This document shows, piece by piece, positions 7,571 through 16,150 of a DNA stretch of 64,000 nucleotides (positions are counted from its first letter, which is position 1; each line of letters opens with the position of its first letter). Made by a program: the position numbers and the translations under genes. The stretch lies in the NCBI RefSeq assembly GCF_044762665.1, contig NZ_JBIWES010000006.1:124001-188000 (forward strand), in the 5' to 3' direction. Source of the stretch: Peribacillus frigoritolerans_B. Its GTDB lineage: Bacteria > Bacillota > Bacilli > Bacillales > DSM-1321. Below the pieces are notes generated by a model. The model had not been told where the DNA came from and ran no database searches. It saw only the letters and a list, made by a program, of their open reading frames with translations.

Positions 7571-9646
7571 ATGAAAGCGCTTAAGTCGGTTATTCTTTGG
7601 GGGATCATATCTGCATTGGGTGCGGTTAGTTTTGGTTTCGTCGCGCTAAACCGGGGGGAAAGCATCAATGCCATGTGGATTGTTACTGCAGCACTCTGTG
7701 TTTATTCAATTGCATACCGCTTTTATAGTAAATTCATTGCACGGAAAGTGTTTGAGCTAGATGACAATCGCCAGACTCCATCGGAAGCGAACAATGATGG
7801 GAAAGATTATGTACCTACAAACAAATGGGTGTTGTTTGGCCACCATTTTGCAGCAATTGCCGGAGCTGGACCTCTCGTAGGCCCCATCCTTGCAGCGCAG
7901 ATGGGATATTTGCCAGGGACACTATGGCTTGTAGTCGGAGTTGTATTGGCTGGTGCCGTACAGGATTTCATCATTCTCTTCGGTTCGATGCGCCGTAACG
8001 GCAAATCTTTAGGTGAGATGATCAAAGAGGAGATTGGACCGGTTACTGGCTTGATAGCGATGATCGGTATCCTCGGTATCATGATCATTTTATTAGCGGT
8101 ACTTGCCCTGGTTGTCGTAAAAGCGCTGGTGGGCAGTCCGTGGGGGATGTTCACGATTGCTTCGACCATACCGATTGCAGTCCTTATGGGCATTTACATG
8201 CGTTATATAAGACCGGGCCGGGTTGGTGAAGGATCGATTATCGGAATCATACTTTTAATGCTCGCTTTATATTTCGGCCGCTTTGTAGCCGAGAGCGAAA
8301 CATGGGCGCCAATGTTCACTTTCAGCGGGGAAACGATTGCCATCATGTTGATCGTATATGGTTTCGTTGCCTCCGTATTGCCTGTATGGATGTTATTGGC
8401 ACCGCGTGATTACTTAAGCACATTCTTGAAAATCGGGACGATCATCGGACTTGCACTTGGCATCTTTATTGTCATGCCGAGCCTTGAAATGCCTGCCGTC
8501 ACTCAATTCATCGATGGAACAGGACCTGTATTTTCCGGAAATTTATTCCCGTTCCTATTCATTACGATCGCTTGTGGAGCGGTATCGGGATTCCATGCAC
8601 TCGTTTCATCAGGTACAACCCCTAAAATGATTGAACGAGAATCTCATTCACGTCCAATCGGATACGGGGCGATGTTGACTGAATCCTTTGTAGCCATCAT
8701 GGCGATGATAGCAGCCTGTGTATTGACGCCAGGTATCTATTTTGCCATTAACAGCCCGGGGGCCGTTGTGGGAACGGAACCTGCGCAAGTGGCCGCTACG
8801 ATATCAGATTGGGGTTTCCTTTTGACACCTGATATGATTACCGGCCTTGCAGACGATGTTGGGGAAGAGACCATTATATCCCGTACTGGAGGAGCTCCAA
8901 CCTTTGCTATCGGCATGGCCCATATCTTCTCGCAAGTGATTGGCGGAGCGTCCCTGATGGCGTTCTGGTATCATTTCGCGATCCTGTTCGAGGCATTGTT
9001 CATATTGACCACCATTGATGCGGGAACCAGGGTAGGGCGTTTTATGATACAGGATATCATCGGCACCTTTTACAAACCATTTGCCGAAACGAATAAATGG
9101 CTACCTAATATAATTGCGACTGCCATTTGTGTCATCGGTTGGGGGTACTTCCTTTATCAAGGTGTCATTGATCCTCTTGGAGGAATCAATACCCTTTGGC
9201 CATTGTTTGGAATTGCGAATCAGATGCTTTCCGCCATTGCGTTGCTGCTTGGGACGACGGTCCTTTTCAAAATGGGTAAAAAAGCGTACACATGGGTCAC
9301 CCTTGTGCCCACTACATTCTTGTTGATAGTGACCATGACGGCAGGGTGGCAAAAGCTGTTCCATGAAAACCCGGCGATTGGCTTTTTAGCACATAAAGAT
9401 AAGTTTAAAGCAGCCTATGACAGTGGGGAAGTTCTTGCTCCGGCAGCTAACCTGGCCGAGATGAAGCGGGTTATCGTCAATGATTATGTGGATGCTGCCC
9501 TATGTGCCATCTTCATGATCGTGGTGATCACGGTCCTGATTTCTGCCATAAGGTTATGGATAAAAGTCTTGAAGAACCAGAAAATAGATTTACATGAAAC
9601 ACCTTATGTATCCAGGTCGTCCATAAGGGAGGGAAGGCAATGTTGA
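7571..9646 (+). CDS. cstA: CstA-family peptide/pyruvate transporter
   Basis: Integral membrane carrier of 691 residues with about 16-18 hydrophobic helices. Hallmarks of the carbon starvation CstA family are visible: GHHFAAIAGAGPLVGP near residue 80-95, VQDFIILFGSMRRNGKSLGEM, and FHALVSSGTTPKMIERE in the middle. Length matches the long enterobacterial CstA/BtsT form rather than the about 600-residue B. subtilis CstA. Members import peptides or pyruvate during carbon limitation; which substrate applies here cannot be read. The frame is open from 7535 but the ATG at 7571 follows AGAGAGGAG. The YbdD partner overlaps its stop codon. Confidence 0.92.
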   Translation: MKALKSVILWGIISALGAVSFGFVALNRGESINAMWIVTAALCVYSIAYRFYSKFIARKVFELDDNRQTPSEANNDGKDYVPTNKWVLFGHHFAAIAGAGPLVGPILAAQMGYLPGTLWLVVGVVLAGAVQDFIILFGSMRRNGKSLGEMIKEEIGPVTGLIAMIGILGIMIILLAVLALVVVKALVGSPWGMFTIASTIPIAVLMGIYMRYIRPGRVGEGSIIGIILLMLALYFGRFVAESETWAPMFTFSGETIAIMLIVYGFVASVLPVWMLLAPRDYLSTFLKIGTIIGLALGIFIVMPSLEMPAVTQFIDGTGPVFSGNLFPFLFITIACGAVSGFHALVSSGTTPKMIERESHSRPIGYGAMLTESFVAIMAMIAACVLTPGIYFAINSPGAVVGTEPAQVAATISDWGFLLTPDMITGLADDVGEETIISRTGGAPTFAIGMAHIFSQVIGGASLMAFWYHFAILFEALFILTTIDAGTRVGRFMIQDIIGTFYKPFAETNKWLPNIIATAICVIGWGYFLYQGVIDPLGGINTLWPLFGIANQMLSAIALLLGTTVLFKMGKKAYTWVTLVPTTFLLIVTMTAGWQKLFHENPAIGFLAHKDKFKAAYDSGEVLAPAANLAEMKRVIVNDYVDAALCAIFMIVVITVLISAIRLWIKVLKNQKIDLHETPYVSRSSIREGRQC

Positions 9647-9843
9647 AAAGAATAATTAAAATTCTCAGCTACAGAAAGCAATTCGTCAGTTTGCTCGTCG
9701 GTGTGCCAAGTTATGATACGTATGTGGCACATATGAGAATGCATCATCCTGAAGATCCTGTGAAAACCAGGAAAGAATTTTTCTGCGAAGCTCAGGATGA
9801 ACGGTATAACGCAAAGGGCGGGAAAGTGTCCCGTTGCTGTTAA
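9640..9843 (+). CDS. YbdD/YjiX-family small protein
   Basis: A 67-residue cytoplasmic protein of the DUF466/YbdD family, routinely encoded right after CstA/BtsT transporters. Conserved features are PSYDTYVAHMRMHHPED, the FF pair in the middle and the C-terminal cysteine pair (RCC). Its ATG overlaps the last 7 bases of cstA, with GGGAGGGAAGG as ribosome site inside cstA, so translation is probably coupled. The molecular role is unresolved in the family; an accessory function for the transporter is an inference from linkage. Confidence 0.9.
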   Translation: MLKRIIKILSYRKQFVSLLVGVPSYDTYVAHMRMHHPEDPVKTRKEFFCEAQDERYNAKGGKVSRCC

Positions 9844-9856
9844 AAAATATTTATTG

Positions 9857-9890
9857 AAGGGTCCTCAATAGGGGGGCCTTTTTTTCGTGG
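9857..9890 (+). terminator. Intrinsic terminator of cstA operon
   Basis: GGTCCTC / GGGGGCC stem (two G-U pairs) with an AATA loop and seven T. Confidence 0.75.
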
Positions 9891-10009
9891 TTTTTTCGAA
9901 GTGGGACATAAGTGGAGGGTGAAATGTAACAGCCGTGGAGTAGTGGAAATGTGGAAAAGTAAATATAAAACCAAAAAAAACACATTTCCTGGTCCTTTAT
10001 TCATATTGA

Positions 10010-10026
10010 TGTTATATAATCTAACA
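10010..10026. promoter_or_regulatory. TnrA/GlnR box upstream of amtB
   Basis: TGTTATATAATCTAACA is an exact match to TGTNA-N7-TNACA. Its centre (10018) is 50 bp before the transcription start predicted from the promoter at 10032-10061. That is the position known for TnrA activation of the nrgAB promoter in B. subtilis. Confidence 0.8.
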
Positions 10027-10031
10027 TTTTT

Positions 10032-10061
10032 TTGAAAAATTCAAAAATTAAGTTGAATAAT
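10032..10061 (+). promoter_or_regulatory. Predicted sigma-A promoter of amtB-glnK
   Basis: TTGAAA at 10032-10037 and AATAAT at 10056-10061, 18-bp spacer, each one mismatch from consensus; predicted start near 10068. Confidence 0.6.
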
Positions 10062-10100
10062 TAGAAAATTAAGTATATGATAAAAAATATAACATAATAA

Positions 10101-10117
10101 TGTAAATAAACATAACA
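10101..10117. promoter_or_regulatory. Second TnrA/GlnR-type box in the amtB leader
   Basis: TGTAAATAAACATAACA also matches TGTNA-N7-TNACA exactly. It lies downstream of the predicted start and 28 bp before the amtB start codon, a position that would repress rather than activate. It could serve GlnR or autoregulate under strong limitation. A chance match in AT-rich DNA is possible. Confidence 0.5.
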
Positions 10118-10144
10118 TATACAAAACAAGGGGGAAAAAACAGT

Positions 10145-11359
10145 ATGCAAATGACAGATTCGGTATTCATGTTTTTGGCAACGATGATGGTTTGGTTAAT
10201 GACACCAGGGATTGCCCTATTCTATGGAGGGATGGTAAAAAGTAAAAATGTCCTGAATACGGCAATGCATAGTTATATGCCTTTGGCTGTCATTTCGATT
10301 CTTTGGGTGTTGATTGGGTATTCATTATCATTTTCACCTGGTAATACACTTCTGGGCGGTCTTGATTGGGTTGGCTTAAAGGATGTAGGCTTTGCACCTG
10401 GACCATACAGCGAAACAATTCCTCATAGTTTGTTCATGTTATTTCAAATGACTTTTGCCGTTTTAACTGTCTCGATCATTGCAGGTGGTATTGCCGAGCG
10501 GATGAAGTTTTCAGCATTCCTGATTTTTACGATCCTTTGGTCTTTATTCGTATACGCTCCCGTTGCACACTGGGTATGGGGAGGCGGCTGGTTAGCGGAA
10601 CTGGGTACACTTGACTTTGCAGGTGGCAACGTTGTTCATATTTCTTCAGGGGTTGCAGGTCTGGTTTTAGCGATCATGTTAGGTAAAAGGAAAGAGTCAG
10701 GGGACAGTGCACCGCATAATCTTCCTTTAACATTCCTTGGCGGATCATTAATTTGGTTCGGTTGGTACGGATTCAACGTCGGAAGCGCACTGACAATCAA
10801 TGAAGTGGCGATGAATGTATTCGTCAATACAGCTGTTGCAGCGGCTGCCGGTATCATAGGTTGGCTGATCGTTGAGTATATGGCTAATAAAAAGGCAACA
10901 TTGCTGGGTGCGGTATCCGGAGCCATTTCTGGATTGGTGGCCATTACGCCTGCTTGCGGATTCGTAACCCCTGCCTCTTCCATCATCATCGGGGTCATCG
11001 GCGGTGCCGTATGTTTCTGGGGCGTATTCTTCCTGAAGAATAAACTGGGTTACGATGATGCACTTGATGCTTTCGGATTGCATGGAATCGGTGGGACATG
11101 GGGGGGCATCGCTACAGGGTTGTTCGCGACAACTTCCGTAAACGAAAACGGTGCAAATGGTTTATTCTATGGTGATTTCAACTTGTTGTGGAAGCAGCTT
11201 GTAGCGATCATTGCGACATATATCTTCGTTGCCGTTGTCACCTATATCGTTGCTAAAGTCATTAACCTTTTCGTGCCGTTGCGTGTCAGTGAAGAAGATG
11301 AGTCAATGGGGCTTGATCTTACACTTCATGGAGAAAAAGCTTATCACGAATCCATTTAA
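10145..11359 (+). CDS. amtB: Ammonium transporter AmtB (NrgA)
   Basis: Eleven-helix ammonium channel of 404 residues, the same length as B. subtilis NrgA. Family motifs include FYGGMVKSKNVLN near residue 22, VHISSGVAGL in the twin-His region (about 165), WFGWYGFNVGS, and FGLHGIGGTWGGIATG near 315 containing the second pore histidine. It brings ammonium into the cell under nitrogen limitation and is gated by PII binding. AAGGGGGAAAA precedes the ATG. TnrA/GlnR-type boxes upstream and glnK 15 bases downstream fit the nrgAB operon. Confidence 0.96.
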   Translation: MQMTDSVFMFLATMMVWLMTPGIALFYGGMVKSKNVLNTAMHSYMPLAVISILWVLIGYSLSFSPGNTLLGGLDWVGLKDVGFAPGPYSETIPHSLFMLFQMTFAVLTVSIIAGGIAERMKFSAFLIFTILWSLFVYAPVAHWVWGGGWLAELGTLDFAGGNVVHISSGVAGLVLAIMLGKRKESGDSAPHNLPLTFLGGSLIWFGWYGFNVGSALTINEVAMNVFVNTAVAAAAGIIGWLIVEYMANKKATLLGAVSGAISGLVAITPACGFVTPASSIIIGVIGGAVCFWGVFFLKNKLGYDDALDAFGLHGIGGTWGGIATGLFATTSVNENGANGLFYGDFNLLWKQLVAIIATYIFVAVVTYIVAKVINLFVPLRVSEEDESMGLDLTLHGEKAYHESI

Positions 11360-11374
11360 AAGGGGGTTGCTCAT

Positions 11375-11737
11375 ATGTCCGAGGTTTTAACGAAAATAGA
11401 AATCATTACACGTCCCATCAAGTTTGAACAATTCAAAGCGGAACTTGCAAAAATAGGGGTAAGCGGAATGACTGTATCGGAAGTAAAAGGAACGGGTCTT
11501 CAGAAAAGTTATGTGGAAACCTATAGAGGCAGAAATCGTGAAATGTCATTACATGACCGAATTAAAATCGAAATCGTCGTGTGTGAAGTGCCAGTTCAGG
11601 ATGTTGTGGATGTAGCAAGGAAATTCTTGAGTACAGGTAAACCGGGTGACGGAAAAATCTTCATTTATGAATTGGCGAATGTTGTGAATATCCGTACCGG
11701 AAAAGAAGGCCATGATGCGTTAAAGAATGACCTCTGA
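11375..11737 (+). CDS. glnK: PII nitrogen regulator GlnK (NrgB)
   Basis: Trimeric PII signal protein, 120 residues, that binds AmtB and reports nitrogen and energy state. PII motifs are GMTVSEVKGTG (31-41) and KIEIVV (64-69). In the T-loop the stretch Y50-RGRNR-E56 puts arginine (R55) where enterobacterial PII has the uridylylated tyrosine, so regulation by uridylylation is not expected, as in other Bacillus NrgB proteins. AAAGGGGGTT precedes the ATG and the gap to amtB is 15 bases. A hairpin without T-run (11747-11767) follows, so read-through into the next small ORF is possible. Confidence 0.95.
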   Translation: MSEVLTKIEIITRPIKFEQFKAELAKIGVSGMTVSEVKGTGLQKSYVETYRGRNREMSLHDRIKIEIVVCEVPVQDVVDVARKFLSTGKPGDGKIFIYELANVVNIRTGKEGHDALKNDL

Positions 11738-11792
11738 TTGTTGATGATCCGGCCGAATGTGCCGGATACATTAGATATAAGGGAGCCTGAAA

Positions 11793-11975
11793 ATGGGGAG
11801 ACTGGTCCGAATTGTTAATGCAAAAAAACAGAAGATCGTTAAAACGCTCATTTCAGAGGATGTATATCAACCTGATGACCGACCCTTTTTATTGGAATTG
11901 CCATTGAAAAATTTAGAAGAAATACTATCCCTCCGTATGAAATCCTCGTTTCAAAATCCCCGTTTTAAAAAATGA
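11793..11975 (+). CDS. Small basic hypothetical protein in amtB-glnK operon
   Basis: A 60-residue frame starting ATG 11793 with AAGGGAG 8 bases upstream, ending directly before an intrinsic terminator. It is rich in lysine and arginine with a leucine-rich middle (LLELPLKNLEEILSL). I do not recognise the family. Position between glnK and the operon terminator, and its own ribosome site, argue that it is expressed with amtB-glnK. No transmembrane segment or zinc motif is visible. Confidence 0.55.
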   Translation: MGRLVRIVNAKKQKIVKTLISEDVYQPDDRPFLLELPLKNLEEILSLRMKSSFQNPRFKK

Positions 11976-11981
11976 CCTTTC

Positions 11982-12015
11982 AGCCGTTATCCTATATGGG
12001 ATTAGCGGCTTTTTT
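11982..12015 (+). terminator. Intrinsic terminator of amtB-glnK operon
   Basis: AGCCG...TCC pairs imperfectly with GGA...CGGCT around a TATAT loop, followed by six T. Confidence 0.65.
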
Positions 12016-12298
12016 ATGGTTTTATTACCTCCCTCCGCTTTAATGTATTAAGGTAACTTTTTTCTAGAATCCCCCATGGAAATCGGGGAGCTTTCCAACT
12101 ATAATGAATAAGGATATTAAATTTAAATACGATTTTCTTGCCTTTTTTGACGCTTTTCGCTTAGTTACTTCAATTTTTCTTACGAAAAGTTAATTCAAAA
12201 AAATGAAGTTTCCCAAAGAAACGATGAATTATTTCGTGAATGCCCTATTTAACAATAGGGAAAAATTATTAATATGTTCTATTAAGAGGTGAAAGGAA
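12016..12298 (+). promoter_or_regulatory. Upstream region of LytTR regulator with a perfect hairpin
   Basis: No gene seen. CCCTATT-4-AATAGGG (12243-12260) is a perfect 7-bp inverted repeat about 40 bases before the start codon. It could be an operator or a leader hairpin. Sequence between is AT-rich with no promoter I would defend. Confidence 0.35.
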
Positions 12299-12949
12299 AT
12301 GGATCAATTTACGGTCGAATCCGTTTTAAATATCATTAGGGAATTTGTACCGAAGGATGCTTCAATTTCTGTGGCTGATTCCGAAAAATACATTTATTAT
12401 CAACCAAGCAAACAAGTTGACTTAAGAATAAAACCGGGTGATTTAATCAGTGAAAACACGGCGACATATAAAGCGCTGAGTGTCCGTAAAAAAATAGGGG
12501 TGCAAGTTGAAAGCAATGTATTTGGCGTACCTTACTATGGGCTGAGTGTTCCTATCATGGACGAGGGAAATCCTTTAGGGGCAGTAACTGCCATCTTGCC
12601 ATCAAAGCCATTAATTTTACCGACATCATTCTTGACCATTAAAACGGATGACCGCTGGATACCGCTTCCATATGATGAAATTATGTATTTGGAAGCTCAA
12701 AATAGGAAAACTAAAATACAGTCCGAACGTGTGAGTGGATTTCATAAAATGAACTTGAGTGAATTGGAATTCATTTTACCTGGTGATTCATTCATTCGGG
12801 TGCATCGTTCGTACATCGTCAATATCAACTATATTCAAGAGATCCTTCCTGATTTCCATTCTACATTTTTATTGATAATGAAAGACAACTCCAAAATCCA
12901 GGTCAGTCAAACATATGCAAGTCAATTCAGGAGGGCTTTGGGGTTTTAG
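12299..12949 (+). CDS. LytTR-domain transcription regulator with N-terminal sensor domain
   Basis: Regulator of 216 residues without a receiver domain. Residues 1-105 look like a small PAS/GAF-type sensory fold (VADSEKYIYYQP, GVPYYGLSVPIMDEGNPLGAVTAILP). Residues 112-216 form a LytTR DNA-binding domain with YLEAQNRKTKI and FIRVHRSYIVNINYI. It may therefore respond to a bound ligand rather than to phosphorylation. GAGGTGAAAGGA precedes the ATG. The next gene, 130 bp downstream on the same strand, is a CoA-transferase, which I infer to be its target. No 21-bp paired repeats were found in that gap. Confidence 0.8.
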   Translation: MDQFTVESVLNIIREFVPKDASISVADSEKYIYYQPSKQVDLRIKPGDLISENTATYKALSVRKKIGVQVESNVFGVPYYGLSVPIMDEGNPLGAVTAILPSKPLILPTSFLTIKTDDRWIPLPYDEIMYLEAQNRKTKIQSERVSGFHKMNLSELEFILPGDSFIRVHRSYIVNINYIQEILPDFHSTFLLIMKDNSKIQVSQTYASQFRRALGF

Positions 12950-13080
12950 TGATTCTCCTTTGTGTGAAAAAAATGCTGGTTTATGCCCAATTTAAGGCTT
13001 TTCATTCGAAAATGAATGTGACGATTACACAGGATTGGTAAAATTAAGTGTAAGAAAAGCGAAAAATGGGGGTCTTTTGT

Positions 13081-14607
13081 ATGAACGAAAGCGTTTTCAA
13101 AAAAATTCGCAACGAACAATTTAAGGGGAAAGTAGTTACAGCGGAAGAAGCAGCTTCATGGATTAAAGATGGGATGAAACTCGGTATGAGTGGATTTACC
13201 CGTGCTGGTGATGCTAAAGTTATTCCGATGGCTCTAGTTGAAAGAGCTAAAACTGAAAAATTCAAAGTTGACGTTTATACTGGTGCCTCATTAGGGCCGG
13301 AAGTCGACCAACATATGGCGGAAGCAGGTATCATAAATAAACGTTTGCCGTTCCAAGCGGATAAAGGCATTCGCAATAAAATCAATGCTGATGAAGTAAC
13401 TTATGTGGATCAGCATTTATCTCATACAGCTGAACAAGTTCGTCAAGGCATTGTCGGACCAATAGATTTTGCAATCATCGAAGCTTTGGCGATTACGGAA
13501 GATGGATTGATCATCCCGACAACTTCTGTAGGTAACTCAGCCATATTCGTTCAAGAAGCTAAACATGTGATCATTGAATTGAACGTATCCCATCCAGAAG
13601 GGTTGGAAGGGATGCATGATATTTATACACCAGCTAAACAAGGGGAACGCGAACCGATTCCTATGACTAAAGCAAGTGATCGCCTTGGATCGATCGGTAT
13701 TGCGGTTGATCCTGAAAAAGTAATGGGAATCGTCGTTTCTACAGATCTTGATGCACCTTCTACAATCGTGCCGCCGGATGAAGAAACTGCAACAATCGCC
13801 AACCACCTCATTAACTTCCTTCGTGAAGAAATCAAGGCTGGCCGTTTAACAGAAAGCCTTGCTCCGCTTCAGTCGGGTGTAGGTTCAGTGGCAAATGCAG
13901 TATTCGCTGGCTTCCTTGATTCTGAATTTAAAGATTTGGAAGTTTATTCAGAAGTGCTGCAAGATGCAGTATTTGATTTAATCGATGCTGGCAAGGTTAA
14001 ATTCGCTTCAGGGTGTTCGATTACATTAGCTGAAGAAAAAGGAAAACAAGTCTACAGTGAGCTTGAAAAATACCGTGATAAACTAGTTCTTCGTCCACAA
14101 GAAATATCTAACCATCCTGAAATCATCCGTCGTTTGGGCTTGATTTCAATCAATACAGCGTTAGAGTGTGATATCTATGGTAACGTAAACTCTACACATG
14201 TTTCTGGGACAAGAATGATGAACGGAATCGGTGGATCAGGAGATTTTGCCCGTAACTCACGCCTAGGCATTTTCGTAACGAAATCATATGCAAAAGGCGG
14301 CAAAATTTCCAGTATCGTTCCTTTCGTTTCTCATGTGGATCATACTGAACATGATGTGGATGTATTAGTGACAGAGCAAGGGATCGCAGATTTACGTGGC
14401 TTGGCACCAAAAGAGCGCGTAGAGTTAATCATAGAAAACTGTGCTCATCCTGACTACCGTCCGCAGCTTCGTGCATACTTCACTGAAGCTGTTGCTCAAA
14501 CGGGCGGGCATCAAACTCCGCACATTCTTGAAAAAGCATTTTCATGGCATACGAACCTAGCTAAAAACGGTACGATGCTTGAAGCGGTTCTTCAAGATCA
14601 AAAATAA
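13081..14607 (+). CDS. Acetyl-CoA hydrolase/transferase family, succinyl-CoA:acetate CoA-transferase-like
   Basis: Enzyme of 508 residues in the AarC/Cat1 class I CoA-transferase family. The catalytic glutamate is E291 in YSEVLQD. Other hallmarks are MSGFTRAGDAK near 36-46, PTTSVGNS, and GTRMMNGIGGSGDFARN in the C-terminal half. It would exchange CoA between succinyl-CoA or acetyl-CoA and a free acid, linking acetate handling with the TCA cycle. An ATG at 13066 is in frame but GGGGGTC sits just before the ATG at 13081. Preceded by a LytTR regulator, followed by a terminator. Exact acyl specificity is not decided by sequence. Confidence 0.88.
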   Translation: MNESVFKKIRNEQFKGKVVTAEEAASWIKDGMKLGMSGFTRAGDAKVIPMALVERAKTEKFKVDVYTGASLGPEVDQHMAEAGIINKRLPFQADKGIRNKINADEVTYVDQHLSHTAEQVRQGIVGPIDFAIIEALAITEDGLIIPTTSVGNSAIFVQEAKHVIIELNVSHPEGLEGMHDIYTPAKQGEREPIPMTKASDRLGSIGIAVDPEKVMGIVVSTDLDAPSTIVPPDEETATIANHLINFLREEIKAGRLTESLAPLQSGVGSVANAVFAGFLDSEFKDLEVYSEVLQDAVFDLIDAGKVKFASGCSITLAEEKGKQVYSELEKYRDKLVLRPQEISNHPEIIRRLGLISINTALECDIYGNVNSTHVSGTRMMNGIGGSGDFARNSRLGIFVTKSYAKGGKISSIVPFVSHVDHTEHDVDVLVTEQGIADLRGLAPKERVELIIENCAHPDYRPQLRAYFTEAVAQTGGHQTPHILEKAFSWHTNLAKNGTMLEAVLQDQK

Positions 14608-14613
14608 GACTCA

Positions 14614-14645
14614 AAACCCCGCCAATAAACAGCGGGGTTTTTTTA
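14614..14645 (+). terminator. Intrinsic terminator of CoA-transferase gene
   Basis: AACCCCGC / GCGGGGTT stem, 9-base loop, seven T. Confidence 0.9.
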
Positions 14646-14990
14646 TTTGGGTCCGTGTCCGTATAGGTTAAACCCCATGAATCTTTCAATATTGAAAGGT
14701 AAATAGATTATTTCCCCTAAGTAATTTGTATGATGTTTCCTATTGATTCTTTTTCCTGCGACATATAACGGATTTAAAGTTTAAAATGATGCTTAACCAT
14801 CAAAAAGATAGGGAACTGTATCTTTAGGCTTTTTTCTTTTATTTTTGTATATAATTATTCATTCAAGTTATAGAAATATGGTAAACTGCTAACAATGAAA
14901 GATTATCATACATAGAATTTTTCGCATTCATGATGTTGTTTCCATAGAAATAGGGAGTTAAATAGAATTGCTTATAGTGGAGGAGATAAT
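14646..14990. other. Intergenic region with a 16-bp perfect palindrome
   Basis: No gene seen. CTTTCAATATTGAAAG at 14683-14698 is a perfect palindrome, operator-like. An AT-rich stretch with TATATAATT (near 14868) may carry the promoter of the next gene. Confidence 0.35.
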
Positions 14991-16097
14991 TTGTTCAAGA
15001 CAAAATTACATTTTTGGACGTTAGAGTTATTACTATTGTCTTTACTTTTTTATGTTGGTACAAAGATTTCTTTTCTTTTTGAACCAATAGTCATTTTTAC
15101 ATCTACATTGTTCTTTCCAATCTTGATTTCGGGCTTTCTCTACTTTTTGTTCAACCCTACTGTTGATTTCCTCGTTAAAAGGAGAATGCCAAGGGGATTG
15201 GCGATTTTATTGCTTTACGTATTTTTCCTTGGGTTGATTAGTTTATTGGTCGGTCTGGTTGGTCCATCACTTTCCAAACAGGTTACGGACTTAATCAATA
15301 ACCTTCCGGATTATTTCAATCAAACAAGGAAGTTCATTGAAGATTCAGCTGAGTCAAAATGGTTTTTGTGGACGGTGGAACAAGATTATGTACCTCTGCA
15401 AGAAGTAGGTGACTCGCTTCAGAAATATTTGACTGATTTACCTAGTAATATAACAAACAGTTTAACTTCGGTTTTCAGTGTGGTCACGAATATTACTTTA
15501 GTGGTCGTAACGGTTCCTTTCATCCTGTTTTATATGTTGAAGGATGGGGATAAGCTTCCGGCCGCCATTATGAAATTCGTACCGGTTCGCTATAGAAAAC
15601 CAGCTTTAACAGTACTTCAGGAAACTGGCGGGACGCTTACTACATACATACAAGGGCAGATGCTTGTTTGCATGTTTGTCGGGATCGGAACGTTCATCGG
15701 GTATTTGATCATTGGTTTGCCTTACGCGTTCTTATTCGCGCTGATTGGTGCCGTAACCAATATCATTCCATATGTAGGCCCGTTTATCGGAGCCGCTCCT
15801 GCTGTCATTGTGGCGCTGATTCATTCGCCGACCGAGGCGTTATTGGTCATTCTGGTTGTAACGGTCATTCAGCAATTGGATGGTAATTTCATTTCACCGT
15901 TAGTCATCGGGAAAAAATTGAACACACATCCGCTTACCATCATCATCCTATTGCTCGTGGCCGGAAACATTGCCGGTATCATCGGCATGATTTTGGCTGT
16001 TCCGACCTACTCCGTTGTTAAAACGATTGTATTGAATATCGTAAAATTCATCAGGATCCGTAAAGAGGAAAAGCTTGAAGAAGATATATTGGAATGA
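14991..16097 (+). CDS. AI-2E family membrane transporter (YueF/PerM-like)
   Basis: Polytopic membrane protein of 368 residues with 7-8 helices in the AI-2E/UPF0118 layout: N-terminal helix pair, a soluble loop (about 100-150), then a helical bundle with GQMLVCMFVGIGTFIGYLIIGLPYAF and the conserved PYVGPFIGAAPAVIVAL and QQLDGNFISPLVIGKKL near residue 295-315. Family members export small molecules or exchange ions; the substrate cannot be assigned. TTG start at 14991 with GGAGGAG at ideal spacing. Single-gene unit with its own terminator. Confidence 0.85.
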   Translation: MFKTKLHFWTLELLLLSLLFYVGTKISFLFEPIVIFTSTLFFPILISGFLYFLFNPTVDFLVKRRMPRGLAILLLYVFFLGLISLLVGLVGPSLSKQVTDLINNLPDYFNQTRKFIEDSAESKWFLWTVEQDYVPLQEVGDSLQKYLTDLPSNITNSLTSVFSVVTNITLVVVTVPFILFYMLKDGDKLPAAIMKFVPVRYRKPALTVLQETGGTLTTYIQGQMLVCMFVGIGTFIGYLIIGLPYAFLFALIGAVTNIIPYVGPFIGAAPAVIVALIHSPTEALLVILVVTVIQQLDGNFISPLVIGKKLNTHPLTIIILLLVAGNIAGIIGMILAVPTYSVVKTIVLNIVKFIRIRKEEKLEEDILE

Positions 16098-16136
16098 AAA
16101 AACGGGCCCGGCTCAATTGAGTCGGCCCGTTTTATA
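16098..16136. terminator. Bidirectional intrinsic terminator
   Basis: AACGGGCC / GGCCCGTT outer stem extended by CGGCTCAATTGAGTCG, serving the convergent transporter and dehydrogenase genes. Confidence 0.85.
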
Positions 16137-16150
16137 GTGTGCTAAATAGG

